Shown piece after piece: positions 47,696 through 56,574 of a DNA stretch of 64,000 bases. The notes beneath the pieces are model-generated. The model made no database searches and was not told where the DNA came from. It was given only the letters and a program-made list of their open reading frames with translations. Both the position numbers and the translations under genes were made by a program. This stretch comes from Acinetobacter guerrae (GTDB lineage: Bacteria > Pseudomonadota > Gammaproteobacteria > Pseudomonadales > Moraxellaceae), in the NCBI RefSeq assembly GCF_009372255.1, contig NZ_LXGN01000056.1:1-64000 (forward strand). Direction: 5' to 3'. Positions within the stretch are counted from its first letter, which is position 1. Each line of letters starts with the position of its first letter.

Positions 47696-48337
47696 TTAGT
47701 GCAAATGTGACAACTGATTTTGCTGTTGTTCGCGACGTTCGAGTTGTGACTTTTTAATAATGCTCCAACCTGCACTGAGTCCTAAAAATGCCATAAATAG
47801 TGCCACAATCAAATCAGGCAATACACTCTGTGTACCAAATACGCCTAATGCAGCAATCATCACCGCAATATTACCAATGGCATCATTACGACTACATAAC
47901 CAAACAGATTGCATGTTGGCATCGCCATCACGAAAAGCAAATAGCACCACTGCACTGATGATATTCGCGATTAGTGCCATTACCCCAATAATTCCCATGG
48001 TGATTGCTTCAGGTGGAACACCATGTAAATAAGACCAGACAACTTTTCCTAAAATAATCACTGCAAACAAACTCATGGTTAAACCTTTAATGAGTGCGAC
48101 CGTAGCACGCCAGTAAAGACTTAAACCCAGTGCCAGTAATGAAATCAGATAATTAATCGAGTCTCCAAAAAAATCTAGCGCATCTGCCCAGAGGGAAGCA
48201 GAACCTGCCTGCATTCCTCCAAATACTTCAATTAAGAACATTCCAAGATTTAAGATCAATGCAATCCACAAGGCAATTTTAAACTTGTTGCTTTTGACTT
48301 TAGGCATTTCTTCATGATCACAGTTACAGCAGGCCAT
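47696..48337 (-). CDS. CDF family metal cation transporter
   Basis: 213 residues from ATG 48337, preceded by an AAGGAAG ribosome site. The N-terminus is a metal-binding MACCNCDHEEM tail. It has four to six membrane helices and the signature ASLWADALDFFGDSINYLISL, whose Asp residues form the transport site in CDF proteins. It lacks a long cytoplasmic C-terminal domain. It is divergent from a MerR-type regulator across a MerR-type promoter. Likely substrates are Cd, Zn or Pb ions, by analogy. Confidence 0.85.
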   Translation of the reverse strand: MACCNCDHEEMPKVKSNKFKIALWIALILNLGMFLIEVFGGMQAGSASLWADALDFFGDSINYLISLLALGLSLYWRATVALIKGLTMSLFAVIILGKVVWSYLHGVPPEAITMGIIGVMALIANIISAVVLFAFRDGDANMQSVWLCSRNDAIGNIAVMIAALGVFGTQSVLPDLIVALFMAFLGLSAGWSIIKKSQLERREQQQNQLSHLH

Positions 48338-48366
48338 TGGCAACTTCCTTCTCTTTCGATAAGCTC

Positions 48367-48397
48367 ATTAGAAAGTCTGGAGTCACTCTAGGGTCAA
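48367..48397 (-). promoter_or_regulatory. MerR-type promoter and operator for the CDF gene
   Basis: On the minus strand TTGACC (-35) and TCTAAT (-10) are separated by 19 bp, the long spacer that MerR-family proteins need to activate. The spacer holds an imperfect dyad, CTAGAG-TGA-CTCCAG. It lies between the CDF start and the MerR start. Confidence 0.65.
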
Positions 48398-48402
48398 GTC
48401 TT

Positions 48403-48810
48403 ATGATGAAATATTTGATTGGTGAATTAGCAAAAAAATCTCAGGTTTCTGTAGATACGATTCGCTTTTATGAGAAACGTGGCTTATTGACACCACCACA
48501 ACGTGCAGAAAATAACTATCGCTATTATGATGATGAGGCATTAGACCAACTGATTTTTATTCGGCATTGTCGCGAACTAGGCATGTCTTTACATGAAATT
48601 GAAGAACTCAATGAATTACGCAAGCAACCTGAACTACAATGTAATGTTGTAGATCAAGCGATTGAAGAACATCTTGGGCATATTAATTATAAAATCCAAC
48701 AATTTGAGAAATTTAAACTACAACTAGAACAATTACGTGCTCGTTGCCAGTCCACCAGTAATATCGACAATTGCAAAATTATTGAAACGCTCAAACAGCA
48801 CGATATATAA
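48403..48810 (+). CDS. MerR family metal-responsive regulator
   Basis: 135 residues from ATG 48403, or 134 from the adjacent ATG at 48406 (MKYLIGELAKKSQVSVDTIRFYEKRGLL). The N-terminal MerR winged helix is complete and a long coiled dimer helix follows. Cys residues in LQCNVVDQ and the C-terminal C-x8-C (RCQSTSNIDNC) resemble the metal-binding set of ZntR/CadR-type sensors. It probably senses Cd, Zn or Pb and activates the divergent CDF gene. Confidence 0.87.
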   Translation: MMKYLIGELAKKSQVSVDTIRFYEKRGLLTPPQRAENNYRYYDDEALDQLIFIRHCRELGMSLHEIEELNELRKQPELQCNVVDQAIEEHLGHINYKIQQFEKFKLQLEQLRARCQSTSNIDNCKIIETLKQHDI

Positions 48811-48938
48811 AACCTTTTTGAAATATAAAGTAATTATTTGAAATATAAACTAAAACAAAAATACATTTTTCGAATATTTATTTCTGACTCGGTCTTTAAG
48901 ATACAAATAGAACAGAGAATAAAGTGAGGATCATCGAG

Positions 48939-50111
48939 ATGACGACGCAATTTGCCACGTCGCTACTTTGTAGCAGTTTAATGTTATTGACGGCTTGTGG
49001 TTCTAACAATAGCCATTCACAAGAACTACAGCAAACATCTAATCATGCGCAAGCCGTAAGTCAAACGACAGGTGTTAATCAGACCTTTAAAACACAAGAA
49101 ATTGCTAGATTTAAGGAGCCGTGGGCATTGGCTCAGCTTAATGATGGACGCTTGCTGATCACGGAACGTCAGGGTGCAGTTAAAATTTTTGATCCAACAA
49201 CCAAACAAGTCCTGAATGTTTCAGGTGTTCCCAAAGTTCGCTATGGAGGGCAAGGTGGGTTAGGTGATGTCATTCTACATCCTCAATTTTCGCAAAACCA
49301 TTGGATTTATTTGAGTTATGCTGAATCTGGTGAAGGTGGACAAGGCGCTGCGGTGGTACGTGCTCAACTGGATTTAAGCGCACCGAATCAGCCCAAGCTT
49401 ACTCACTTACAAAAAATTTGGCAGCAGACACATAAGGTTTCGGGACAAGGACATTATGGTCATCGTTTAGCTTTTGATCGCGAGGGTAAACTCTGGATTA
49501 GCTCTGGTGAACGGCAGAAATTTGATCCTGCGCAGGACATGCAGTCCAATCTGGGTAAAATCGTGCGTTTAAATGACGATGGAAGTCCTGCGGCGGGAAA
49601 TCCATTTGCAGGTCAGGGTGGCGTCGCCGCGCAAATTTGGTCATTAGGTCATCGTAATCCTTTGGGGATGGCATTTGATGAAAATGGTCAGCTCTGGGTG
49701 GTGGAAATGGGGCCAAAAGGGGGCGATGAACTTAATCGGATTGTCAAAGGTGCGAATTATGGATATCCCGTCGTTTCCAATGGCGATCATTATTCAGGTT
49801 TGCCAATACCTGACCATGACACCCGACCTGAATTTAAGGCACCTGAGATTAGTTGGACACCTGTCATTTCACCATCAAGTATGATCATTTATCGGGGAGA
49901 TCAATTCCCTGCGTGGAAAGACAAAGCCTTAATTGGTGGATTATCTTCAGAATCAATCACTGTGGTGGATTTGAAATCGCAACCTGTACAGGAAGTTCAA
50001 CGTTTGAACATGAAGCAACGAATTCGTGGACTTTTACAAGCGCAAGATGGTTTAATCTGGGTCATCGAAGATGGTTCAAATGCCAGACTGCTGAAGCTAA
50101 GTGCCGATTAA
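48939..50111 (+). CDS. PQQ-dependent sugar dehydrogenase (YliI-like), lipoprotein
   Basis: 390 residues from ATG 48939, with AGGA eight bases upstream; an in-frame GTG at 48924 is possible. A lipoprotein signal ends at LLTAC. The six-bladed propeller shows the catalytic GHYGHRLAF histidine and the conserved SLGHRNPLGMAFD, as in E. coli YliI/Asd-type soluble aldose dehydrogenases that use PQQ. It oxidises aldose sugars in the periplasm. The next gene, ampC, starts only 24 bp after its stop. Confidence 0.88.
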   Translation: MTTQFATSLLCSSLMLLTACGSNNSHSQELQQTSNHAQAVSQTTGVNQTFKTQEIARFKEPWALAQLNDGRLLITERQGAVKIFDPTTKQVLNVSGVPKVRYGGQGGLGDVILHPQFSQNHWIYLSYAESGEGGQGAAVVRAQLDLSAPNQPKLTHLQKIWQQTHKVSGQGHYGHRLAFDREGKLWISSGERQKFDPAQDMQSNLGKIVRLNDDGSPAAGNPFAGQGGVAAQIWSLGHRNPLGMAFDENGQLWVVEMGPKGGDELNRIVKGANYGYPVVSNGDHYSGLPIPDHDTRPEFKAPEISWTPVISPSSMIIYRGDQFPAWKDKALIGGLSSESITVVDLKSQPVQEVQRLNMKQRIRGLLQAQDGLIWVIEDGSNARLLKLSAD

Positions 50112-50135
50112 ATTTTTAATTAAAATAGAGAAATA

Positions 50136-51335
50136 ATGATGTTGTCGTTGTTAAAGAGAGAGACCTGTTCAAGAAAGCCATCATGGTCTAAGAAATCATT
50201 ATGGATGGTTGGACTGTTTGTATGTAGTTCAACACCTTATGCAAAAGATCTGACAGAGCAACAAGTTAAAGCGATTATTGATCAGCAGTTTAAACCACTC
50301 TTGGCACAGCACAATATTCCTGGACTTGCTGTGGGTGTAACTTTAAATGGAAAACATTATTTTGTTAATTATGGCGTGTCATCTACACAAACACAGCAAG
50401 CGGTCAGTTCACATACATTATTTGAATTGGGTTCGGTGAGTAAGACCTTTAATGCAACTTTAGCGGGTTACGCACAGGCAAAAGGGTTACTTTCTTTTTC
50501 AGATCATCCAGCACAATATTTTCCAGAGTTAAAAAATACAGCGGTTAATCAAGCGACTTTACTCAATCTGGGGACGTATACCGCAGGCGGTTTTCCGCTT
50601 CAGTTTCCAGATCAAATCGTAAAACAACAGGACATGTTGAAATATTTCCAGACATGGCAGCCAAAATATCAAATTGGTACACAGCGTCAATACTCCAATC
50701 CGAGCATTGGGCTAATGGGGTATGTGACTGCTTTGGCGATGAAAAAACCTTATAGCCAATTACTCGAGAAAACACTTTTTCCAGGATTGGGTCTCAACGA
50801 GAGTTTTATTGATGTCCCCCAACAGCAGATGACTCAATATGCATGGGGATATAAAGGACAGCAAGCCCTACGCGTTTCTGCGGGTATGTTCGGTGCAGAA
50901 GCTTATGGCGTGAAAAGTAGCAGCGCAGATATGTTGAAATTTCTCGATGCACAAATTAATCCACAACAACTCAAACAACCGTTACGTAAAGCGATTGAAA
51001 ATACCCATGTGGGTTATTTTAAAGTAGGGGTTATGACGCAAGGTTTAGGTTGGGAGCAATATTCTTATCCAATAAAACTGGATACTTTGCTAGAGGGCAA
51101 TTCCAACCAAATGGCATTTGAAAGTCATCCAGTCAGCGCAATTAAACAACCAAAAATTGCTTCATCAGCTACTTTCTTTAATAAAACGGGTGCTACCAAT
51201 GGTTTTGGGGCTTATGTTGCGTTTATTCCACAGCAGAAAATTGGCATTGTGATGTTGGCCAATACAAATTTTCCAAATGAGGTACGCATTCGTGCGAGCT
51301 ATCATGTGCTTGAGCAGCTTTTGAAACCGCATTAA
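50136..51335 (+). CDS. ampC: Class C beta-lactamase, ADC-like
   Basis: 399 residues with an extended signal region (a hydrophobic core around WMVGLFVCSSTPYA). Catalytic motifs are complete: SVSK at Ser100-Lys103, YSN at Tyr186 and KTG at Lys350 (precursor numbering). FELGSVSK, RQYSNPSIGLMGYV and GAEAYGVKSS align by eye with Acinetobacter-derived cephalosporinases. No IS element and no ampR gene precede it, so it is not visibly up-regulated. It may be read from the upstream sugar dehydrogenase promoter. Confidence 0.92.
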   Translation: MMLSLLKRETCSRKPSWSKKSLWMVGLFVCSSTPYAKDLTEQQVKAIIDQQFKPLLAQHNIPGLAVGVTLNGKHYFVNYGVSSTQTQQAVSSHTLFELGSVSKTFNATLAGYAQAKGLLSFSDHPAQYFPELKNTAVNQATLLNLGTYTAGGFPLQFPDQIVKQQDMLKYFQTWQPKYQIGTQRQYSNPSIGLMGYVTALAMKKPYSQLLEKTLFPGLGLNESFIDVPQQQMTQYAWGYKGQQALRVSAGMFGAEAYGVKSSSADMLKFLDAQINPQQLKQPLRKAIENTHVGYFKVGVMTQGLGWEQYSYPIKLDTLLEGNSNQMAFESHPVSAIKQPKIASSATFFNKTGATNGFGAYVAFIPQQKIGIVMLANTNFPNEVRIRASYHVLEQLLKPH

Positions 51336-51353
51336 TTTGCATCTAATGATCAC

Positions 51354-51391
51354 TGTGTACAGATTCAAATTGTAGATTTGATCTAGACACA
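51354..51391. terminator. Hairpin after ampC
   Basis: A broken inverted repeat (TGTGT..AGAT..CAAAT with ATTTG..ATCT..ACACA) lies in the gap before rarA. It lacks a T-tract, so termination is only possible. Confidence 0.4.
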
Positions 51392-51423
51392 ATAGACTAC
51401 AGTAAAAGATTACAAAGCTATTG

Positions 51424-52701
51424 ATGATGTCAGATACGCATATTCCACTTCCTGAACGATTACGTCCACGTGATTTATCCGAAATTATTGGGCAGGATCA
51501 TTTGCTAGGTCAACATGCGCCGTTGCGTCAAATGATCGATCAGGGACATTTGCCTTCGATTATCTTTTGGGGACCGCCAGGCGTGGGTAAAACCACCATT
51601 GCGTTGTTACTGGCGCAAGCAGTGGATCGTCCTTTTGTGAGTTTATCTGCGCTCAATACGGGTGTAAAAGAACTGCGGGAAATCATCGCGGAAAGTGGTG
51701 ATTTACTCACACCTGTTGTGTTTATCGATGAAATTCACCGTTTCAATAAATCGCAGCAGGATGCATTACTAAATGCCGTTGAAAAAGGCAAAATTACGCT
51801 CATCGGGGCAACAACTGAAAACCCTTCGTTTGAAGTAAATAGCGCTTTATTGTCACGCTGTCAGGTCTATACGCTCAATTCGCTGGATCAAGATGCGATT
51901 CAAACTTTGCTCAATAAAGCCATTCAAACCGATCCTTTTTTAAAAGAACGACATATCCAGATTGAAGAATACGATGCCTTGATTCAATTTGCTGCGGGAG
52001 ATGCTCGCAAAGCGCTGAATTTAATTGATCTGATTGCAAGTACCTTTGAAGCTGATCAAGAAAATAGTGTAACCAATGCCGTCACGGTCAAAGTCGCGCA
52101 GCAAAATATTGCGCGTTATGACAAATCGGGCGAGCAACATTACGATATTATCTCGGCGTTTATTAAATCTATTCGTGGTAGTGACCCCGATGCGACGCTG
52201 TACTGGATGGCAAGAATGCTAAAAGGCGGCGAGGATCCAGTCTTTATTGCGAGACGAATGCTGATTGCAGCTTCAGAAGATATAGGAAACTCTAATCCGA
52301 ATGCTTTGTTATTGGCAGGTGAATGCTTCCGTTCAGTTCAGGCGGTAGGCATGCCCGAAGCGCGAATTATATTGGGTCAAACAGCGGTGTATTTGGCGAC
52401 AAGCCCGAAAAGTAATAGCACCTATTTAGCGATTAATCGTGCTTTAGAACTTGCAGAGAAAACGGCAAACTTACCTGTTCCATTACATTTAAGAAATGCA
52501 CCAACTAAACTTATGAAACAGCAGGGTTATGGTGTGGATTATCTCTATCCACACAATTATCCAGAGCATTTCATATTGCAGGAATATTTACCACCTGAAT
52601 TAAAAGGGGTAAAACTCTACGAGTCGGCACGAAATAAACGTGAAGTTGAGGGCGAACGCTTGCAACAACGTCGTTGGCAGCAGGAACAACAGCAGCAATA
52701 A
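51424..52701 (+). CDS. rarA: Replication-associated recombination protein RarA (MgsA)
   Basis: About 425 residues; ATG 51424 or ATG 51427 (the preceding TTG 51421 is less likely). An AAA+ ATPase with Walker A GPPGVGKTTIA (about residues 49-59) and Walker B VFIDEIHRFNKSQQDALL, plus the MgsA C-terminal tetramer region (NYPEHFILQEYLPPELKGVKLYESARN). It acts at stalled replication forks with SSB. A glutamine-rich tail ends the protein. A hairpin lies at its 3' end. Confidence 0.95.
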   Translation: MMSDTHIPLPERLRPRDLSEIIGQDHLLGQHAPLRQMIDQGHLPSIIFWGPPGVGKTTIALLLAQAVDRPFVSLSALNTGVKELREIIAESGDLLTPVVFIDEIHRFNKSQQDALLNAVEKGKITLIGATTENPSFEVNSALLSRCQVYTLNSLDQDAIQTLLNKAIQTDPFLKERHIQIEEYDALIQFAAGDARKALNLIDLIASTFEADQENSVTNAVTVKVAQQNIARYDKSGEQHYDIISAFIKSIRGSDPDATLYWMARMLKGGEDPVFIARRMLIAASEDIGNSNPNALLLAGECFRSVQAVGMPEARIILGQTAVYLATSPKSNSTYLAINRALELAEKTANLPVPLHLRNAPTKLMKQQGYGVDYLYPHNYPEHFILQEYLPPELKGVKLYESARNKREVEGERLQQRRWQQEQQQQ

Positions 52702-52713
52702 GCTGCTGTTTAT
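52688..52713 (+). terminator. Hairpin overlapping the rarA stop
   Basis: AACAGCAGC and GCTGCTGTT form a perfect 9-bp stem with loop AATAA, followed by a short T-rich tract. It lies between convergent genes. Confidence 0.6.
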
Positions 52714-53549
52714 TCTAGTTCTTCATTGACCTGTCCATAAATTAATAGAGTAAATACCCCAGTACCGCCAATAATATTGCCCAGTGTTGTCGGTAATAAA
52801 AATTGAAAAATATATTCTGAAAACGTCGCATGTCCTTTAAATACCCAATATGCCATTTCCGCAGAGCCAACAATAACATGCGTAAAACCGCCTAATGCCA
52901 TGAGGTAGGTAATAAAGAAAATAAGCAGAAATTTATTATTGGCTGAAGGTAAAATCCAGACCAGTGAGGCAATCAAAATACCAGCGGGAATTCCTTTTAT
53001 AATATTTTCAGATACACTAAAAGTCGCAACATGATGTGCTAATTTATCAAAAGATTGCATCAAATCTGCATCAAACAGATGCGGATTAAGTAAAAAAAGT
53101 GCGGCCAGTGCAGTTCCGATGAGATTGGAAATAAACACGATTCCCCATAGGCGAAACACAGCTTTTAATTTTTTAAGACTAAAATTTTTAAATAAAGGAA
53201 CGACTGTTGCAATGGTATTTTCCGTAAAAAGTTGCATATGTCCTAAAATAACCAGAACAAAACCCACGGTATAGCCCATATTTTCAATCAAAAAAGCCCA
53301 CTTAGCATCGGGCAAATAAGCATTGAGCAGAGATTTAAAAACAAATGAAAAACTGATGACGATGCCTGCTGTGATACCCGAGAAAATCAGGGCTTTGGTT
53401 GGGCGTTCAAGTTCTTCTACTCCATTTTTACGAATAATTTCATAAACCAGTCGAGGCGAAAGTTTTTCATGCTCCTCAATCGCCATTTTTTCACGCCAAG
53501 TGAGGGTATTATCAGTCTCTTTTTCCTGTTCTTTTTTTTCTTCACTCAT
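52710..53549 (-). CDS. Formate/nitrite transporter family protein (YfdC-like)
   Basis: 279 residues. A charged cytoplasmic N-terminal tail (about 1-50, KKEQEKETDN) precedes six membrane segments with the FNT features GITAGIVISFSFVF and LGGFTHVIVGSAEMAYWVFKGH. The extended N-terminus and the sequence pattern fit the YfdC branch rather than FocA or NirC, so the transported anion is uncertain. It is convergent with rarA and has a long upstream gap. Confidence 0.85.
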   Translation of the reverse strand: MSEEKKEQEKETDNTLTWREKMAIEEHEKLSPRLVYEIIRKNGVEELERPTKALIFSGITAGIVISFSFVFKSLLNAYLPDAKWAFLIENMGYTVGFVLVILGHMQLFTENTIATVVPLFKNFSLKKLKAVFRLWGIVFISNLIGTALAALFLLNPHLFDADLMQSFDKLAHHVATFSVSENIIKGIPAGILIASLVWILPSANNKFLLIFFITYLMALGGFTHVIVGSAEMAYWVFKGHATFSEYIFQFLLPTTLGNIIGGTGVFTLLIYGQVNEELE

Positions 53550-53959
53550 TATTTACACTCCTCAATTTTAAAGCCGTAGCAATTTGCTTCTATTGTTATC
53601 ATCATAAATGTCTATATTTTCTTTTTAAAAAATAAATGTCTATGAATCCAGATGATTAGATCAGCTTTTGTGTGTGTTTTTTATAACGATTCAGGAATTA
53701 TTTATGATTTTTGATGACTTGTTTTTGAGTCAAATGCAGATTTTTTTACAAGAATTGCTACTAAATTATATGAATAAATTCAGATAATTAATAAATCTTA
53801 TCGTAGATAAGCGCTGTTGACGGTTAGTCAGCTTTGATTAGATAGGAAATTCATTTAGCCAGAAAATTTGGGGTTTAAAAGCATTCACAAGATATGAGGG
53901 TTTATGAAATAAAAAAACGAGTCAGCTAACTGACTCGTTTTGTATAGAAGAAAAATTGC
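53550..53959. other. Intergenic region upstream of the FNT gene
   Basis: About 410 bp, AT-rich, with the purC terminator (53914-53945) at its right end. The rest should hold the leftward FNT promoter. I saw no FNR or NarL-type box and no gene. Confidence 0.5.
53914..53945 (-). terminator. Rho-independent terminator after purC
   Basis: AAAACGAGTCAG and CTGACTCGTTTT form a perfect 12-bp stem around a 4-nt loop. The minus-strand reading gives a seven-T tract. Confidence 0.9.
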
Positions 53960-54679
53960 TTAAATGTTGTCTAGGTCAATCCCTAAACGTGCAGCAACTT
54001 CTTCATAAGCTTCAACCACACCGCCTAGACCTTGACGGAAACGGTCTTTATCTAGTTTTTTCTTGGTGTCTTTGTCCCAAAGGCGGCAGCCATCTGGAGA
54101 AAATTCATCACCCAATACAATGCGATCGTGGAACACGCCAAATTCAAGTTTGAAATCGACTAAAATCATGTTACCCGCATCAAACAGTGCTTTTAACACA
54201 TCATTGACTTTGTAAGTCAACTCTTTCATTTTCTCAAGCTGTTCTGCGGTTGCCCAACCTAATGCAATCGCTTGCGATTCATTGACCATTGGATCGCCTA
54301 AGCCATCATCTTTATAGAACAGTTCGAATGTTGGTGGAGTCAGTTCTTTGCCTTCTTCAACACCTAGACGGCGGCAAAGTGAACCTGCGGCAAAGTTACG
54401 AATCACACATTCTACAGGAATCATTTTGAGTTTTTTAACTAACACTTCGTTTGGAGTTAGAAGCTTCTCAAAATGAGTTTCAATCCCAGCTTCTGCTAGT
54501 TTTTCCATAATAAAGGCGTTAAAACGGTTGTTGACCTTGCCTTTACGATCCAGTTGTTCAATTTTTTCGCCATTAAATGCAGAAGCATCATCACGAAAGA
54601 CTAAAACCAAATGGTCTGCATCATCTGTTTCATAAACAGATTTGGCTTTACCAGTGTAGAGCAAGGTTTGTTTTAACAT
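53960..54679 (-). CDS. purC: SAICAR synthetase (phosphoribosylaminoimidazole-succinocarboxamide synthase)
   Basis: 239 residues, the bacterial short form. It joins CAIR and aspartate with ATP in purine synthesis. Conserved segments include [15 protein letters not shown] (ATP loop), [30 protein letters not shown] and [11 protein letters not shown]. It is the last gene of the order dapA, bamC, purC, the same order as in E. coli, and is followed by a strong terminator. Confidence 0.96.
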   Translation of the reverse strand: MLKQTLLYTGKAKSVYETDDADHLVLVFRDDASAFNGEKIEQLDRKGKVNNRFNAFIMEKLAEAGIETHFEKLLTPNEVLVKKLKMIPVECVIRNFAAGSLCRRLGVEEGKELTPPTFELFYKDDGLGDPMVNESQAIALGWATAEQLEKMKELTYKVNDVLKALFDAGNMILVDFKLEFGVFHDRIVLGDEFSPDGCRLWDKDTKKKLDKDRFRQGLGGVVEAYEEVAARLGIDLDNI

Positions 54680-54718
54680 GGGGGAACCTTTTTCAAAAAA
54701 AAATTGCCTAGAGAAAGC

Positions 54719-55321
54719 CTAGGCTGGCCAATTTTGATAAATCTGGTTGAGTAATTCAGTTGCTTTTGCTGGATCAGCAAAACTGTTATCTGGATTAAAT
54801 AATGCAAGATTATGTGTATTGCCGACACCTGTCAGTTTCAATACATAGCTTTGATCACCGACTTTAATGGTCGCCTCATGCCCCGCTTTATTTTCACCCA
54901 ACACCTTATAGTTCAGGCTAGTCAGCGTTGCAATGGTATATTGCCAAATGTCTGAGGTTGAACCATTAATTTGTAGCAATGGATTTTTATTACCGTCAAC
55001 GACGACCTGCGGACGACCCATTGCTACAGTACTATCCGCACTGGTTGCAACAGTATTTGCTTTGGTTGAATCAGGACGAGGTAATGCAAAACGTGTTCCC
55101 TGCTTGTTCTCAAGTTTGGGTGCATGTTCAATCGCGAGCTGATCTACAGTGGGTGCAGGATACAGTGGCGTAAATGGGCGCACGGTTGCATCTGTCGGGA
55201 ACTGGAGAGGAGCAAGCGTAGTGGTATTCTTATAATCTAAAGAATGATTATTAAAACTACTACAGCCTACTAAACCCATAGCGGCGATAGCAAAAGTTAG
55301 TCCAAGTCGTAACTGCATCAT
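54719..55321 (-). CDS. bamC: BamC-like outer-membrane assembly lipoprotein
   Basis: About 200 residues (two adjacent ATG starts). A lipoprotein signal ends at LVGC (Cys20 from the first Met). The N-terminal part carries the disordered proline-rich region (PLQFPTDATVRPFTPLYPAP) typical of BamC, followed by a single helix-grip-like domain (SDIWQYTIATLTSLNYKVLGENKAGHEATIKVG). It is much shorter than the 344-residue E. coli BamC. Identification rests on this pattern and on its place between dapA and purC. Confidence 0.75.
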   Translation of the reverse strand: MMQLRLGLTFAIAAMGLVGCSSFNNHSLDYKNTTTLAPLQFPTDATVRPFTPLYPAPTVDQLAIEHAPKLENKQGTRFALPRPDSTKANTVATSADSTVAMGRPQVVVDGNKNPLLQINGSTSDIWQYTIATLTSLNYKVLGENKAGHEATIKVGDQSYVLKLTGVGNTHNLALFNPDNSFADPAKATELLNQIYQNWPA

Positions 55322-55330
55322 AATCTGCTC

Positions 55331-56227
55331 TTATTGAATAATTCCCGCTGCTTTCAGGGCATTACGGAGTGGTTCGCGATATTGCTGTGCAAGAGGGGTC
55401 AAAGGCAGACGTATACCTGTACCAATGAGTCCCATTTCATGTACCGCCCATTTCACAGGAATTGGGTTCGATTCGCAAAATAGATTATTGTGTACATTTG
55501 CAACTTTATTGTTAATGGCTTCAGCCTCTGCTGCGTTCCCATTTACTGCGCTGACACAAAGTTCACTCATAATATTTGGCGCAACATTGGCAGTGACAGA
55601 AATATTGCCTTTAGCACCTGCCAACATGAGTTGCCATGCTGTTTCATCATCACCTGAGTAAACTGCGATTTTGCCATTCAATGCTTGAATTAATTCGCTA
55701 CCACGAGGAATATCGCCTGTCGCATCTTTGACACCAACAATATTATGGATATCAGCAAGACGAACAACTGTTTCGTTGAGCATGTCTACGCCTGTACGGC
55801 CTGGTACATTATAAAGAATCTGTGGTAGCTCAACGGCTTCGGCAATTGCTTTAAAATGCTGGAATAAACCTTCTTGAGTCGGTTTATTGTAATACGGTGT
55901 CACAAGTAAAGCGGCATCTGCACCAAGCTCTTTGGCGGCTTGAGTTAATTCAATCGCTTCACGGGTTGAGTTTGCACCAGTTCCCGCAATAATAGGAATG
56001 CGCTTATTGGCCACACGAATGATTTCTTTGATCACCTGTGTGTGTTCTTCCATGCTTAAAGTCGATGGTTCGCCTGTAGTACCTACAGCGACAATACCAT
56101 TGGTTCCCTGATTAATATGCCACTCAACCAGCTTTTCGAGGCTCTTCCAATCTACGCTGCCATCTTCAAACATTGGGGTGACGAGTGCGACAATTGAGCC
56201 TTGAATGGTCTGTGCTTGCTGAGTCAT
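55331..56227 (-). CDS. dapA: 4-hydroxy-tetrahydrodipicolinate synthase
   Basis: 298 residues. It condenses pyruvate with aspartate semialdehyde, the first step to lysine and diaminopimelate. GTTGEPSTLS (about 49-58), the Tyr in YNVPGRTGVD (about 137-146) and the Schiff-base Lys in IVGVKDATGD (about 158-167) are all present. Its stop lies nine bases before the start of bamC, so the three genes dapA, bamC and purC form a probable operon. Confidence 0.96.
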   Translation of the reverse strand: MTQQAQTIQGSIVALVTPMFEDGSVDWKSLEKLVEWHINQGTNGIVAVGTTGEPSTLSMEEHTQVIKEIIRVANKRIPIIAGTGANSTREAIELTQAAKELGADAALLVTPYYNKPTQEGLFQHFKAIAEAVELPQILYNVPGRTGVDMLNETVVRLADIHNIVGVKDATGDIPRGSELIQALNGKIAVYSGDDETAWQLMLAGAKGNISVTANVAPNIMSELCVSAVNGNAAEAEAINNKVANVHNNLFCESNPIPVKWAVHEMGLIGTGIRLPLTPLAQQYREPLRNALKAAGIIQ

Positions 56228-56574
56228 TTTAAAAAAATATCCTATTGTGCCATCCAGTGAGATACAGAACGAAGTACGGATGGTTTTGCAGTCTTTTGAT
56301 TTAGCGTCTCAACAAAAAGTAATTTCTGTTGAATGACTATTATGCAAATTATGACTGATCGGAAGCATAAGAACAATATGCTTTAGTCAAAGCAGTCAAA
56401 ACTTTATATACCAGTTTCGCATTTTAGGCCTTATATATGCGCTCGTCATACAAGTTTGTAAGTTCTAAAGGTCTAATATGATGCACGCCGAAAGCTTTAT
56501 TTTAGTAATAGAGTTCTTATAAGATGCTCAGAACTACAGCATCAATGACGCTGATTCATATCAGGAGCAGAGCC
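56228..56574. other. Divergent promoter region between dapA and pncA
   Basis: About 347 bp without a gene. It should hold the leftward dapA promoter and the rightward pncA promoter. I saw no clear hairpin, lysine-riboswitch-like structure or operator. Confidence 0.4.
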
